64,000 nt of DNA. Source: Acidobacteria bacterium Ga0077551 (GTDB taxonomy: Bacteria > Pseudomonadota > Alphaproteobacteria > Caulobacterales > Hyphomonadaceae). The position numbers were made by a program, and so were the translations under genes. Within the stretch, counting starts at the first letter, position 1. Every line of letters begins with the position of its first letter. Of the stretch, positions 53,202 to 61,926 are shown piece by piece. A model generated the notes under the pieces. That model did no database searches, had not been told where the DNA came from, and saw only the letters and a program-made list of their open reading frames with translations. The stretch lies in contig LNFC01000024.1 of assembly GCA_001464545.1 (NCBI GenBank), positions 59,459 to 123,458 of the forward strand. The letters run 5' to 3'.

Positions 53202-55439
53202 ATGGTGAAGCGCGGACCCTCGCCGCCGCCCGAAGAGCGGATCATCAACGAGACCATGAGCGAGGCGCTGTCGAAGCGCTACCTCGCCTATGCGCTCTCC
53301 ACCATCACCGCCCGGGCCCTGCCGGATGTGCGCGACGGCCTGAAGCCGGTGCAGCGGCGCATCCTCTATGGCATGCGCGTGCTCAGGCTCGACCCCGAGG
53401 GTGGCTATCGCAAGTGCGCCAAGATCGTCGGCGACGTGATGGGTAACTACCACCCGCACGGCGACAGCTCGATCTATGACACGCTGGTGCGCCTCGCGCA
53501 GGATTTCAGCGTGCGCTATCCGCTGGTCGACGGGCAGGGCAACTTCGGCAACATCGACGGCGATAGCCCCGCCGCCTACCGCTATACCGAAGCGCGGATG
53601 ACGCGCGCGGCCGAGCTCTTGATGGAAGGCCTCGACGAGAACGCGGTCGATTTTCGTCCGAACTATGCCGAGAATGACGAGGAGCCCGTGGTGCTGCCCG
53701 CCGGCTTCCCGGCGCTGCTGGCGAACGGCGCGACCGGCATCGCGGTCGGCATGGCGACCTCGATCCCGCCGCACAATGTGGCAGAGGTAATCGATGCGGC
53801 GCGGCTGCTGATCGAGAAGCCGAAGGCGACCACCGAAGAGCTGATGGAATTTGTTCAGGGTCCGGACTTTCCGACCGGCGGCGTGATCGTTGAGGAGCGC
53901 GCCGCGATGCTGCAGGCCTACGAGACGGGCCGGGGCAGTTTCCGGATGCGGGCGCGCTGGCATGTCGAGGACACGGGCCGCGGCACCTACCAGATCATCG
54001 TCACCGAGATTCCCTACCAGGTGCAGAAGTCGCGCCTGCTGGAGCGCCTGTCCGAACTGCTCGAAGCAAAGAAGGTTCCGCTGCTTGAAGACGTGCGCGA
54101 CGAGAGCGCCGAGGACGTGCGCCTTGTTCTGGTGCCGCGCGCCAAGACGGTCGAGGCGGACGTGCTGATGGAGAGCCTGTTCAAGCTGTGCGATCTGGAA
54201 ACGCGCTTCAGCCTGAACATGAACGTGCTGCACAAGGGCGCGCCTCAGGTGATGGGCCTGAAGCAGGTGCTGCAGGCCTATCTGGATCACCGCCGCGAAG
54301 TCGTCGTGCGCCGCGCGGAATTCCGCCTCGACAAGATCGAGAAGCGGCTGCACCTGCTGGACGGCTACCTCGTGGCCTTCCTCAACATCGATGAAGTGAT
54401 CCGCATCATTCGCACCGAGGACGAGCCGAAGCCCGTCCTGATGAAACGTTTCAAGCTGACCGATGTGCAGGCCGAAGCGATCCTCAACCTCCGCCTGCGC
54501 GCGCTGCGCAAGCTCGAGGAAATGGAAATCCGCGGCGAACATGCCAAGCTGAAGGAAGAGCGCGAGGAGATCGTCTCGCTGCTCGGCTCGACGCGCAAGC
54601 AGTGGTCGAAAGTGTCGAAAGACCTGAAAGCGGCGCGCGACGAATTTGATCCGGGCACGGCGCTCGGCAAGCGCCGCGCCACCTTCGAAGCGGCGCCGGA
54701 AGTTGATCTCGCGGCCGCGCTGGAGGCCTCGCGGCCGAAGGAGCCGGTGACGGTCGTGCTGTCCCAGCAGGGCTGGATTCGCGGCATGAAAGGCCACGGC
54801 ATCGAAGCCGACTCGATCAAGTTCAAGGAGGGCGATGGCCCGGCCTGGATGGAAGAGGTGATGACCACCGACCGGCTGGTCATCATGTCGTCCGATGGGC
54901 GCGCCTTCATCCTGGCGGCGGACAAGCTGCCGGGCGGGCGCGGCAATGGCGAGCCGATCCGCCTGTCGATCGAACTTGAAGACAATGTGGACATCGTCGC
55001 GATGTTCAAGTTCGATCCCGAGCGCAAGCGCGTGATGGCCTCAAGCTCCGGGTACGGATTTGTCATCCCGGAGACCGAACTGGAATCGAACCGCAAGGCC
55101 GGCAAGCAGGTGGTCAACACGGGTGAGGGACGCCTGCTCGTCTGCGCGCCGGTGGACGGCGACATGATCGCCGTGGTCGGCACGAACCGGAAGATGCTGA
55201 TCTTCCCGCTGAAAGACCTGCCGGAAATGTCGCGCGGCAAGGGCAACAAGCTGCAGACCTATACGGGCAAGTATGAACTTGCGGACCTGATCACCTTCGA
55301 CAAGCGGGATGGCCTGATCGTCATGACCGGCGGGCGCCACCGCGCCTTCGAAGAGTGGAAAGAGTGGCGCGGCCAGCGCGCGCAGGCCGGCAAGGTCGTC
55401 CCCAAAGGCTTCCCGAAGGGCGGAACGTTCAGCGGGTAG
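53202..55439 (+). CDS. parC: DNA topoisomerase IV subunit A
   Basis: 745 residues from the ATG at 53202. The winged-helix and tower domains are standard: [31 protein letters not shown], and the catalytic Tyr in [10 protein letters not shown]. The C-terminal part has the degenerate beta-pinwheel blades of ParC ([21 protein letters not shown]) rather than GyrA's full GyrA-box, so ParC is preferred. It decatenates daughter chromosomes. Divergent from the extensin-like gene; TTAACC repeats near 53096 and 53117 lie in its promoter region. Confidence 0.95.
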   Translation: MVKRGPSPPPEERIINETMSEALSKRYLAYALSTITARALPDVRDGLKPVQRRILYGMRVLRLDPEGGYRKCAKIVGDVMGNYHPHGDSSIYDTLVRLAQDFSVRYPLVDGQGNFGNIDGDSPAAYRYTEARMTRAAELLMEGLDENAVDFRPNYAENDEEPVVLPAGFPALLANGATGIAVGMATSIPPHNVAEVIDAARLLIEKPKATTEELMEFVQGPDFPTGGVIVEERAAMLQAYETGRGSFRMRARWHVEDTGRGTYQIIVTEIPYQVQKSRLLERLSELLEAKKVPLLEDVRDESAEDVRLVLVPRAKTVEADVLMESLFKLCDLETRFSLNMNVLHKGAPQVMGLKQVLQAYLDHRREVVVRRAEFRLDKIEKRLHLLDGYLVAFLNIDEVIRIIRTEDEPKPVLMKRFKLTDVQAEAILNLRLRALRKLEEMEIRGEHAKLKEEREEIVSLLGSTRKQWSKVSKDLKAARDEFDPGTALGKRRATFEAAPEVDLAAALEASRPKEPVTVVLSQQGWIRGMKGHGIEADSIKFKEGDGPAWMEEVMTTDRLVIMSSDGRAFILAADKLPGGRGNGEPIRLSIELEDNVDIVAMFKFDPERKRVMASSSGYGFVIPETELESNRKAGKQVVNTGEGRLLVCAPVDGDMIAVVGTNRKMLIFPLKDLPEMSRGKGNKLQTYTGKYELADLITFDKRDGLIVMTGGRHRAFEEWKEWRGQRAQAGKVVPKGFPKGGTFSG

Positions 55440-55445
55440 CCGGGT

Positions 55446-55991
55446 ATGCAACTTGAAACGCGCCGTCTGATCCTGCGGCCGCCGCAAAAGCAGGATTTCG
55501 GCGCGTGGGCGCTGATGGAAGCGGACGAGTCCGTGAAGGCCAATACCGGCAGCGTTCAGGACCAGCGCGAGAGCTGGAACCAGCTCCTGTCAGTCGCGGG
55601 GCACTGGAAGATCATGGGATGGGGCGCGCTCTGCGCCATCGAGAAATCGAGCGGCCGGTTCATCGGCCGGTTTGGTCCGTCCAAACCGTTTGGCTGGCCG
55701 TGTATCGAAGTCGGCTGGATGCTGCTGCCGGAATTCCAGGGCAAGGGATATGCGCTGGAAGGCGCCATCGCCGCGATGGACTTTGCGTTCCTTGAGCTTG
55801 GCGAAGCGCGTGTGATCCATACGATCCGGCCCGCCAACACGGCCTCGCAAAAACTGGCCGCGCGGCTTGGCTCAAAGAATCTCGGGCCGATAGCTCTGCC
55901 GCCGCCCTATGATGAAATCCCGAACGATGAGTGGTCGCAGACGCGCGCGGAGTGGGATGTGTCGCGCAAGCGCCTGGCAAACCAGAGTTAG
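55446..55991 (+). CDS. GNAT family N-acetyltransferase (RimJ/RimL type)
   Basis: 181 residues. Starts MQLETRRLILRPPQ, the standard RimJ-like start, six bases after the parC stop. The acetyl-CoA-binding pyrophosphate loop appears as PEFQGKGYALEGAIAAMDF. Target unknown; members acetylate ribosomal proteins or small molecules. Likely transcribed with parC. Confidence 0.9.
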   Translation: MQLETRRLILRPPQKQDFGAWALMEADESVKANTGSVQDQRESWNQLLSVAGHWKIMGWGALCAIEKSSGRFIGRFGPSKPFGWPCIEVGWMLLPEFQGKGYALEGAIAAMDFAFLELGEARVIHTIRPANTASQKLAARLGSKNLGPIALPPPYDEIPNDEWSQTRAEWDVSRKRLANQS

Positions 55992-56086
55992 GGAATGCGC
56001 GGCTTGTGCAACAAGATCCGCCGCGCCCGTAACAAAATCCGCAGACGCATCAAGCCTCTGAAAGATTTCTCCGGAAAACTTGCGCC

Positions 56087-56108
56087 ATACCCCTCCGCGC
56101 GGGGGTAT
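56087..56108. repeat. Hairpin of the CCTCCGC module
   Basis: ATACCCC (56087-56093) pairs with GGGGTAT (56102-56108). With flanks (GCGCCATACCCCTCCGCGCG, then GGGGTATACT) it resembles the 3' hairpin of repeat copy A (29111-29137) and the end of copy B (56384-56405), giving three related modules in the window. Confidence 0.55.
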
Positions 56109-56141
56109 ACTCAACTCCAACCCCAAAAGCGCACCCCGTAG

Positions 56142-56172
56142 GTCGGATAGAGGCCAAAGGCCGAAATCCGAC
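56142..56172. repeat. REP-like hairpin
   Basis: GTCGGAT (56142-56148) pairs with ATCCGAC (56166-56172); inside, AGGCC and GGCC pair. The GTAGGTCGGAT start is typical of extragenic palindromic sequences. It lies just before repeat copy B, in the 491-base gap after the acetyltransferase. Confidence 0.65.
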
Positions 56173-56208
56173 ACCCCCGAGAGCCAGCGATAACGGATCG
56201 ATACGAAG

Positions 56209-56400
56209 TGATAAAAAATGAGAATCAATTAGAAAAAATCGACACGCGGAATGCAAAGCCTGCAACACGATGAGACTGTTTGTGAGCGCAGGGAGGTGGC
56301 TTGTGCTTACAAAAACACGGCTTCGGAAAAATAAAAGCCATCCCCATCAAGCTGTTATGAAACCCACCCCCAAACCTTGCGCAACACCTCCGCCCACGGA
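56209..56400 (+). repeat. Intergenic repeat element, copy B (~192 nt)
   Basis: Counterpart of 28937-29130, with almost the same length and the same ends (GTGATAAAAAATGAGAATCA onward; CACCTCCGCCCACGGA at the end). The 3' hairpin is weakened here (CGGATCT instead of CGGAGGT). It lies between two convergent genes. Together with the hairpins at 56087 and 56142 it fills most of the 55992-56482 gap, in which I see no protein gene. Confidence 0.65.
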
Positions 56401-56482
56401 TCTATCGAAAACCCCCGGAATCTAGACCCTCACACACGATGGCCCTGCTCCCAAGGAAAAGCTGGCTTCAGGCCATAGAGAC

Positions 56483-57226
56483 CTATAACCGCCCCACCAC
56501 ATCCGTCATCAGCGGTCCGATCTCGGCATTCAGCACAATGTCCGCGTACGGATCCTGATCGGTCGGCTCGCGGTTGATGATGGCGAGTTGAGACCCGAGC
56601 CGCTTGGCGAGCAGGGGGATGCCTGCCGCCGGATAGACGACGAGGGACGAACCCAGTACCAGCATCAGGTCGCACAGTGAGGCTTCCTCGCTGGCCCGCT
56701 CCATTTCCACTTCCGGCATGGCCTGCCCGAACGAGATGGTCGCGGTCTTGATCAGGCCGGTGCAGAAGATGCAGGTGATATCCTCGTCCGCTTCCCAGCG
56801 CGGGCGCAGCGCCTCAAGCTCGTAGCGCTTCCCGCAGGTCAGGCATTTGGCATAGCTCGCATTGCCGTGGATCTCGATCACCTGCCGGTCCGGGACGCCG
56901 GAATCCTGGTGCAGGTTGTCGACATTCTGAGTGATCACGCTGGCGATCTTTCCGGCGGCGACGAGTTCGGCAATCGCATAATGCCCGGCATTGGGCGAGG
57001 CGCCCGTCCAGCCGGCGGTCTTGTTGAACACGCGGGTCCAGGCCTCCCGGCGCTTGTCACGTGAGGCTACAAAGTCCTGGAACATGATCGGCTTCATCTT
57101 GCTCCACACGCCGCCGGGTGAGCGGAAATCCGGTATGCCGCTTTCGGTCGAGATGCCCGCGCCGGTAAACACGGCGACGCGGTGTGCGCTGCGGATCATG
57201 TGGGCGAGGATGTCGGGATCGGTCAT
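56483..57226 (-). CDS. cobB: Sir2 family NAD-dependent protein deacylase
   Basis: 247 residues from the ATG at 57226; a longer frame to 57436 reads through non-signal sequence and is rejected. NAD-binding: FTGAGISTESGIPDFRSPGG (in parts: GAGIS, GIPDFR), QNVDNLHQDSG and the catalytic His in EIHGNAS. Zinc ligands CLTCG and CIFC are complete. It removes acetyl, or possibly succinyl, groups from lysines. Divergent from the phosphoesterase gene. Confidence 0.95.
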   Translation of the reverse strand: MTDPDILAHMIRSAHRVAVFTGAGISTESGIPDFRSPGGVWSKMKPIMFQDFVASRDKRREAWTRVFNKTAGWTGASPNAGHYAIAELVAAGKIASVITQNVDNLHQDSGVPDRQVIEIHGNASYAKCLTCGKRYELEALRPRWEADEDITCIFCTGLIKTATISFGQAMPEVEMERASEEASLCDLMLVLGSSLVVYPAAGIPLLAKRLGSQLAIINREPTDQDPYADIVLNAEIGPLMTDVVGRL

Positions 57227-57367
57227 GGCGCCGAAACTAACGCAAATCGGGCGAGTGGCTAGCGGTACATCCCACGTCGCCTGCTGATGCGGTTTCCTCC
57301 AAACCGAAGGCCAGGCCGTGCATCCTGGCCGTTGCCGGCGTATATGCAGGCCGAAGAGGAGTGCGGC

Positions 57368-58132
57368 GTGCAGCGGACGGCGATTGTCGGTGATGTTCAC
57401 GGAATGCTCGCAGCGCTGCGGGAATTGCTCGCGCAATTGCAGCTTGGGGCCGGCGACAGGCTGATCTTCGTGGGCGACCTAGTGGACAAGGGGCCGGAGC
57501 CTGTGGGCGTCGTGCACCATCTCGCCAGCCTCGCGGCGGCGGCGCCCTATGACATCGTTCTGGTGGACGGAAACCACGAGGACCGGCACCGCCGCTACCA
57601 GCGAAACCTTGCGGAGCGGCCGGTGATCGCCGCCCAGCAGGCGGCAGAGGCGCCGGAACTGCCCGCGCTGGCCGCGGAGCTGACTGAGGCTGGGCGGGCC
57701 TTCCTGAATACGGCCGTGCCCTTCTACCGGCTGCGCGCCCATGACGTGCTGATCGTGCACGGCGGGATTCCGGGCGACATGCGCCGGTTTCCCGCAGGCG
57801 TCCGGGAAGCCGAACGGTTTGCCGGGCGTGAGCGCGACCGGTTCCGCAAGGTGCTCCGCACGCGGTTCATCGATGCGGAGACCGGCGGCTTCGTCGGCCT
57901 TGGCCAGGAGAAGCCGGGCGACCCTTTCTGGGCGGACGTTTACGATGGCCGCTTCGGGCATGTCGTATTCGGCCACCAGCCCTTCCTCGAGGGGCCGGCC
58001 GAATTTGCCCACGCGACCGGCATCGACACCGGCGCGGTGCATGGCGGGGCGCTCACGGCGCTGGTGCTGCCGAAAAAGGGGCCGCGATCCTATGTGCAGG
58101 TCCGAACGCCCGTTTTCGTGCCGCGCCGCTGA
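57368..58132 (+). CDS. Metallophosphoesterase (PPP-like)
   Basis: 254 residues from the GTG at 57368, chosen for GAGGAG six bases upstream; ATG at 57344 is an alternative. Metal motifs of the calcineurin fold: GDVHG, GDLVDKGPEP, GNHEDRH, then VHGGIPG and FGHQPF. This is the pattern of small bacterial Ser/Thr phosphatase-like or ApaH-like enzymes. The substrate cannot be assigned. Divergent from cobB. Confidence 0.88.
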   Translation: MQRTAIVGDVHGMLAALRELLAQLQLGAGDRLIFVGDLVDKGPEPVGVVHHLASLAAAAPYDIVLVDGNHEDRHRRYQRNLAERPVIAAQQAAEAPELPALAAELTEAGRAFLNTAVPFYRLRAHDVLIVHGGIPGDMRRFPAGVREAERFAGRERDRFRKVLRTRFIDAETGGFVGLGQEKPGDPFWADVYDGRFGHVVFGHQPFLEGPAEFAHATGIDTGAVHGGALTALVLPKKGPRSYVQVRTPVFVPRR

Positions 58133-58221
58133 CATTCCCCAGCGGCAGGGAGTATCGCTTGCGAAACCCCGCAGCGCCGGTTAGGCGTTGGGCATCAAGG
58201 AATTCTGGAAGGGGGCGCCCC

Positions 58222-58785
58222 ATGAATCTCGTTCTTATCGTTCTCGCGGTGATCGTTGCCATCGTGGGCATCATCATCCTGATCTACAACGGCCTCGTGA
58301 TGAAGCGGCAGCGCGTCAACCAGGCCTTCGCGGATGTCGACGTGCAGCTGAAACAGCGCCAGAACCTGATCCCGAACCTCGTGGAAACGGTCAAGGGCTA
58401 TGCCAAGCACGAGCAGGAAACCTTCCAGCAGGTGATCGCGGCGCGCAACGCCGCCCAGGCCGCCAATACCGCCGGCGACATGGCCCGCGCCGAAGGCGTG
58501 CTGAGCCAGGCGCTGGGCAAGCTGTTCGCCCTCGCCGAGGCCTATCCGGACCTGAAGGCCAACACCAACTTCCTGCAGCTGCAGAACGAGCTGTCCTCGA
58601 TCGAGGACAAGCTGGCCGCGGCGCGCCGCTTCTACAATTCGGCCGTCCAGGACTACAACACGGCCCGCGAACAGTTCCCGGGCTCGATCATCGCCGGCAG
58701 CTTCAACTTCGAGGGGCGCGAGTTCTTCGACGTCGGCGCCGATAGCCGAGCAGCGCTCGACGAGCCGCCGAAGGTTGGTTTCTAG
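58222..58785 (+). CDS. LemA family protein
   Basis: 187 residues from the ATG at 58222 with GAAGGGGGC upstream. One N-terminal membrane helix (LVLIVLAVIVAIVGIIILIY) then the LemA helical bundle: VDVQLKQRQNLIPNLVETVKGYAKHE (in parts: QLKQRQNLIPNLVE), the NFLQLQNELSSIEDKLAAARRFYN block and FPGSIIAG. LemA proteins are abundant, of unclear function, often beside TPM-domain or M48 genes, which are missing here. Confidence 0.93.
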   Translation: MNLVLIVLAVIVAIVGIIILIYNGLVMKRQRVNQAFADVDVQLKQRQNLIPNLVETVKGYAKHEQETFQQVIAARNAAQAANTAGDMARAEGVLSQALGKLFALAEAYPDLKANTNFLQLQNELSSIEDKLAAARRFYNSAVQDYNTAREQFPGSIIAGSFNFEGREFFDVGADSRAALDEPPKVGF

Positions 58786-58851
58786 GGTTTCCGGTTTCGG
58801 CTAGGAAATCGCAGAAGAGTTTGCTTACCGATCCCGGAAGGACGCCGAGCC

Positions 58852-59490
58852 ATGCGTTTCGCCCTTGTTGTTGCTGCCGCTGCGATGCTCGTGACGGCCT
58901 GTTCGCCCAAGACAGAGACGGCCTCTCCCGAAGAGCCGATGACGGTGGAGGAATCGAGCGTCCAGACACCGGCGCCCTCGGAGGCGCCCGGCCCGGTCCT
59001 CGACCCCACCGCGCTGGACCTCTCGAAAATCGAACTCGCCATGCGCATTCCGTCTGCCTTCCGCGCCTATGATGACGGCGCCTACCTGCAGATCAACGTG
59101 ATCAGCCCGCGGCTGGGTGTCGACATTGCCGAGAGCTTTCCGCTGACATCGTCGCTCGGATTCGACAGCCCGTTCCTCGCGACCGAGGCGCGCGATGGTT
59201 TCTCGATCTGGACCTATACGACCCGTCCCGAAGACCGGCCCGTCCTGGCCGCGCTCAGCCAGGAACTCGTCCGTCTCAAGACGGAAGCGCCCGGCGAGAA
59301 CGAGCTGACCTTCGGCGCCATCGCGCCGGGCTGCTGGAACGAACCCGAACAGACGCCAGGCAGCCTCGCGCGCACATTGTACATCCGCGTTGTGCCGGAA
59401 GAGGATTTCCAGGTGTTCGTGCCGGAGCAGATCCTCAACGAAGGCGACCTGCCGGGCATCGAAACCTTCTGGGGCGCGTGCGGCGGGTAG
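58852..59490 (+). CDS. Hypothetical lipoprotein
   Basis: 212 residues, GGAAGGA before the ATG. Lipobox LVTAC (C17), then an acidic Pro-rich linker (to about 60) and a compact domain with Cys in APGCWNEPEQ and a Cys near the end (FWGACGG). No family recognised. An intrinsic terminator follows at once, so it may be the last gene of the LemA unit. Confidence 0.75.
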   Translation: MRFALVVAAAAMLVTACSPKTETASPEEPMTVEESSVQTPAPSEAPGPVLDPTALDLSKIELAMRIPSAFRAYDDGAYLQINVISPRLGVDIAESFPLTSSLGFDSPFLATEARDGFSIWTYTTRPEDRPVLAALSQELVRLKTEAPGENELTFGAIAPGCWNEPEQTPGSLARTLYIRVVPEEDFQVFVPEQILNEGDLPGIETFWGACGG

Positions 59491-59524
59491 GCGCCCGAGG
59501 GCTATCGCCCGCCCGGGCGGTTTT
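59491..59524 (+). terminator. Intrinsic terminator
   Basis: CGCCCG (59492-59497) pairs with CGGGCG (59514-59519), inner GGGC (59499-59502) with GCCC (59507-59510) round a TATC loop, followed by TTTT (59521-59524). Confidence 0.75.
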
Positions 59525-59543
59525 GTGGTATCAGGCGGGCGCG

Positions 59544-59816
59544 ATGAGTGATGCTCTTGGTCCCGGCGATCTGGTCTTGTGTGTCAACGCGGCCCCCAAC
59601 CACGTGACGGGAGAGCCCGTGCCGCTGGTGGCTGGCGAGACTTATCGCGTCCTCGACCTCTGGGAATTTGCCTGCCCGTGCGGGCGCGCGGATGCGCTGC
59701 TGGATGTCGGCGTCGGCTGGGCGTGGTGCCAGAGCCGCTTCCGCAAACTGCCGAAGCCGAAAGCGCGGGCGAAAACTCGCCGCGTAACGACGCCGAAGAA
59801 GCTGGAGAAGGTTTAG
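59544..59816 (+). CDS. Hypothetical small protein (90 aa)
   Basis: From the ATG at 59544: SDALGPGDLVLCVNAAPNHV, VPLVAGETYRVLDLWEFACPCGRADALLDVGVGWAWCQSRF (in parts), then a Lys/Arg-rich tail. Four cysteines, two as CPCG, hint at a metal site. It resembles small proteins encoded near phage or tail-completion genes in layout only; I assign no function. It lies at the edge of a lower-GC stretch (59.8-60.8 kb), and the next 257 bases hold nothing I can support. Confidence 0.6.
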   Translation: MSDALGPGDLVLCVNAAPNHVTGEPVPLVAGETYRVLDLWEFACPCGRADALLDVGVGWAWCQSRFRKLPKPKARAKTRRVTTPKKLEKV

Positions 59817-60073
59817 CGCAGGCGAGAGTCGCGTATTGGCTCTGTCCGGTCATTCATTCCGCCTGGATCAACCTGATCTGCTGAGGAGTTGCGTTGCTTA
59901 GATGCCGAGAGCTCCTACAGGGCCGCAGTGTTCACCTCGAGCGCTAGGCTGTTTGGGTACAAGCGTCTCGAAGTCCTCTTAGCCTGAGCGCACCGGCGTC
60001 CTGCCCAATATGCATCGAGCTGTTGGTTTTGCCGCCGTGACGAAAGGCTTGATGGCCTCAGCCGGGCCGGACC

Positions 60074-60573
60074 TCAACCCCAGTCTCCGAGACGGACGCT
60101 TCGGCGACGCTGGCGGCGCATTCGCTTTTGCAGAATATCCCGCGCTACGGACAGAGGCTCGGCATCGGGCATGCCCCGCTGCAGCTCATCCCGATTGGCA
60201 CAAAATTCTGCATAGCCCACAAGTTCCGGTGCAAGTTCAATCACCGAGAGGTCGATCATGATCGCATCATCAAGCAGGCCAATGCCCGGAATTGAGTCTG
60301 GCACAAGGTCCTTTGGATCTGCGAAGTACGACAGGGCATTCAAGACATGCTGGCGATCTTCGCCTTCAAGGCGCCAGTCCGGGTCTTTGAGCATTGCGAG
60401 CATTTCCCGTAGTCTGGCCAAGCGCGGCGCCATGAAATCCGGAGATCTTGAGCTTTCCATGCGCTTGATCAGGGCGATCCGAATTTCTTTTGTGAAGACT
60501 TCAGACGCTCGCGGAAGAAGTTTATATCCGCTCCGGTCAGCTCAAAATCAATGCGGATCGTGGTATTTGACAC
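60074..60573 (-). pseudogene. DUF1232 (YkvA) family gene with a one-base frameshift
   Basis: The intact part (60460 back to 60074, 128 residues) has the DUF1232 core ALSYFADPKDLVPDSIPGIGLLDDA (in parts: FADPKDLVPD, GLLDDAI). Upstream, a GTG at 60573 behind GGGAG opens a frame VSNTTIRIDFELTG, DINFFRERLKSSQKK that stops after 34 residues. Adding one base in the run at 60488-60491 (TTTT on the plus strand) joins them as RLKSSQKEIRIALIKRMESS into a single 166-residue protein. So the gene is either newly frameshifted or carries a homopolymer sequencing error. Function unknown; the family is a small membrane-associated one. Confidence 0.6.
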
Positions 60574-60603
60574 GGTGACTTTCTCCCAGCGGTTACGAGG
60601 TTA

Positions 60604-60673
60604 CGCTGAAAGATTTTTGTGCGGCTCGTCAATAAAACAAATCTCCCTGAACGCCAGAAAGTCACTTTCAGCG
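60604..60673. repeat. Inverted repeat in a lower-GC gap
   Basis: CGCTGAAAG (60604-60612) and CTTTCAGCG (60665-60673) are perfect 9-base inverted arms bracketing 52 bases of AT-rich DNA, between the DUF1232 and aminotransferase genes. Purpose unknown; too short for a mobile element end. Confidence 0.35.
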
Positions 60674-60786
60674 CGGAAAAACGAGTTAGGCTCAATCTGG
60701 CGTCGGCCCTTCATCACCTCGATGCAGAGTCTGCGCCATCCGGCAGCCTACGGCGAAAACTCGCCGATGGATGGATACCTTTTGCC

Positions 60787-61923
60787 CTAGCGCTGAGGCT
60801 GCGCCTTGAACCAAGCCTCAAGGCGCGTAAGGGCTTCCTTGATTTCCGGTGTCGAGAGCGCGAACGAGAAGCGCATGAAGCGGTGGCCGTCCACGGGATC
60901 AAAGTCGACGCCGGGGGCGGTCGCGACGCCGGTTTCTTCAAGCAATTTCATGCAGAAACCGAGGCTGTCATCGGTGAAGCGTGAGATGTCGGCATAGATG
61001 TAGAAAGCACCGTCCGGCGGCGCGATGCGGTCGAGGCCGAGGCGCGGCAGGGCCTCCAGCAGCAGCGCCCGGTTCGTGCGGTAGACATCGATGTGCCTTT
61101 CGAGCTCCGCGCGGCTGTCCATCGCGACGAGGCCGGCATGCTGGGCGAGTGAAGGAGCCGTGAGGAAGAGGTTGCCGATATAGGCGCCCGTGCGGTGCGC
61201 GGCGTCTTCCGGCGAGACCAGCCAGCCGAGGCGCCAGCCCGCCATCGAGAAGTATTTCGAGAAGCTGTTGACAATGTAGGCGGACGGCTCGAACTCCAGC
61301 ATCGAATGTAGTTTCGGGCCGTATGTGAGGCCGTGATAGATTTCGTCCGAGATGATCCGTGCACCGATCTTGCGCGCGACTTCCGCGATCGCAGAAAGAT
61401 CCGCCGCCGGGATGATCGTGCCGGTCGGGTTGGCGGGGCTGGCCAGGATGATGCCCTGCGGCGCGGGATCGAGAGCGGCCAGCGCGGCGGCCGTCAGCTG
61501 GAAGCGTTCCGCTTCGCCGCAGGGAATTTCCACCGGCTCAAGGTTCAGGGCACGGATGGTATTGCGATACGCGACATAACCCGGCCGGGCGAGCGCAATC
61601 CGGTCACCCGGTTTGAACGCGCTCGCCAGCGCCAGCACGAGGGCCGGGGAGGCGCCGCAGGTGATGGCGATGCGGCGCGGCGCGACCTCCACGCCGTAAG
61701 TGTCGAGATAGTGCTGCGCGATGCGCGCCTTCAGCGGCACGCTTTCCCAATATCCCATCGCCTCGCTGTCGAGCACGCCGTGCGCGGCGGCGATGGCGGC
61801 CTGCGGCGCGCCGGTCGACGGCTGGCCGAATTCCATGTGGAAGATGCGCTGGCCCGCCGCTTTCAGTTCATGCGCGCGGCGGCTGATGGCGATCGCCTGA
61901 AAGGGTGAAATGTTCTGTCCCAA
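60787..61923 (-). CDS. Class I/II pyridoxal phosphate aminotransferase
   Basis: 378 residues. The PLP Lys is in NSFSKYFSMAGWRLGW, and the phosphate-binding and Asp/Tyr residues are in SPANPTGTIIP and ISDEIYHGLTYG; the substrate Arg is in FMRFSFALS. Fold type I, aspartate-aminotransferase superfamily. The stop of the TRAP large permease gene lies three bases upstream (61923/61927), so it is in one operon with the transporter and may process the imported amino or keto acid. Confidence 0.9.
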   Translation of the reverse strand: MGQNISPFQAIAISRRAHELKAAGQRIFHMEFGQPSTGAPQAAIAAAHGVLDSEAMGYWESVPLKARIAQHYLDTYGVEVAPRRIAITCGASPALVLALASAFKPGDRIALARPGYVAYRNTIRALNLEPVEIPCGEAERFQLTAAALAALDPAPQGIILASPANPTGTIIPAADLSAIAEVARKIGARIISDEIYHGLTYGPKLHSMLEFEPSAYIVNSFSKYFSMAGWRLGWLVSPEDAAHRTGAYIGNLFLTAPSLAQHAGLVAMDSRAELERHIDVYRTNRALLLEALPRLGLDRIAPPDGAFYIYADISRFTDDSLGFCMKLLEETGVATAPGVDFDPVDGHRFMRFSFALSTPEIKEALTRLEAWFKAQPQR

Positions 61924-61926
61924 AGT

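Noticed and set aside
60600..60790. Remnant of a mobile element in the lower-GC stretch
   Set aside because: Only a 9-base inverted repeat is visible; no transposase fragment or target duplication can be read.
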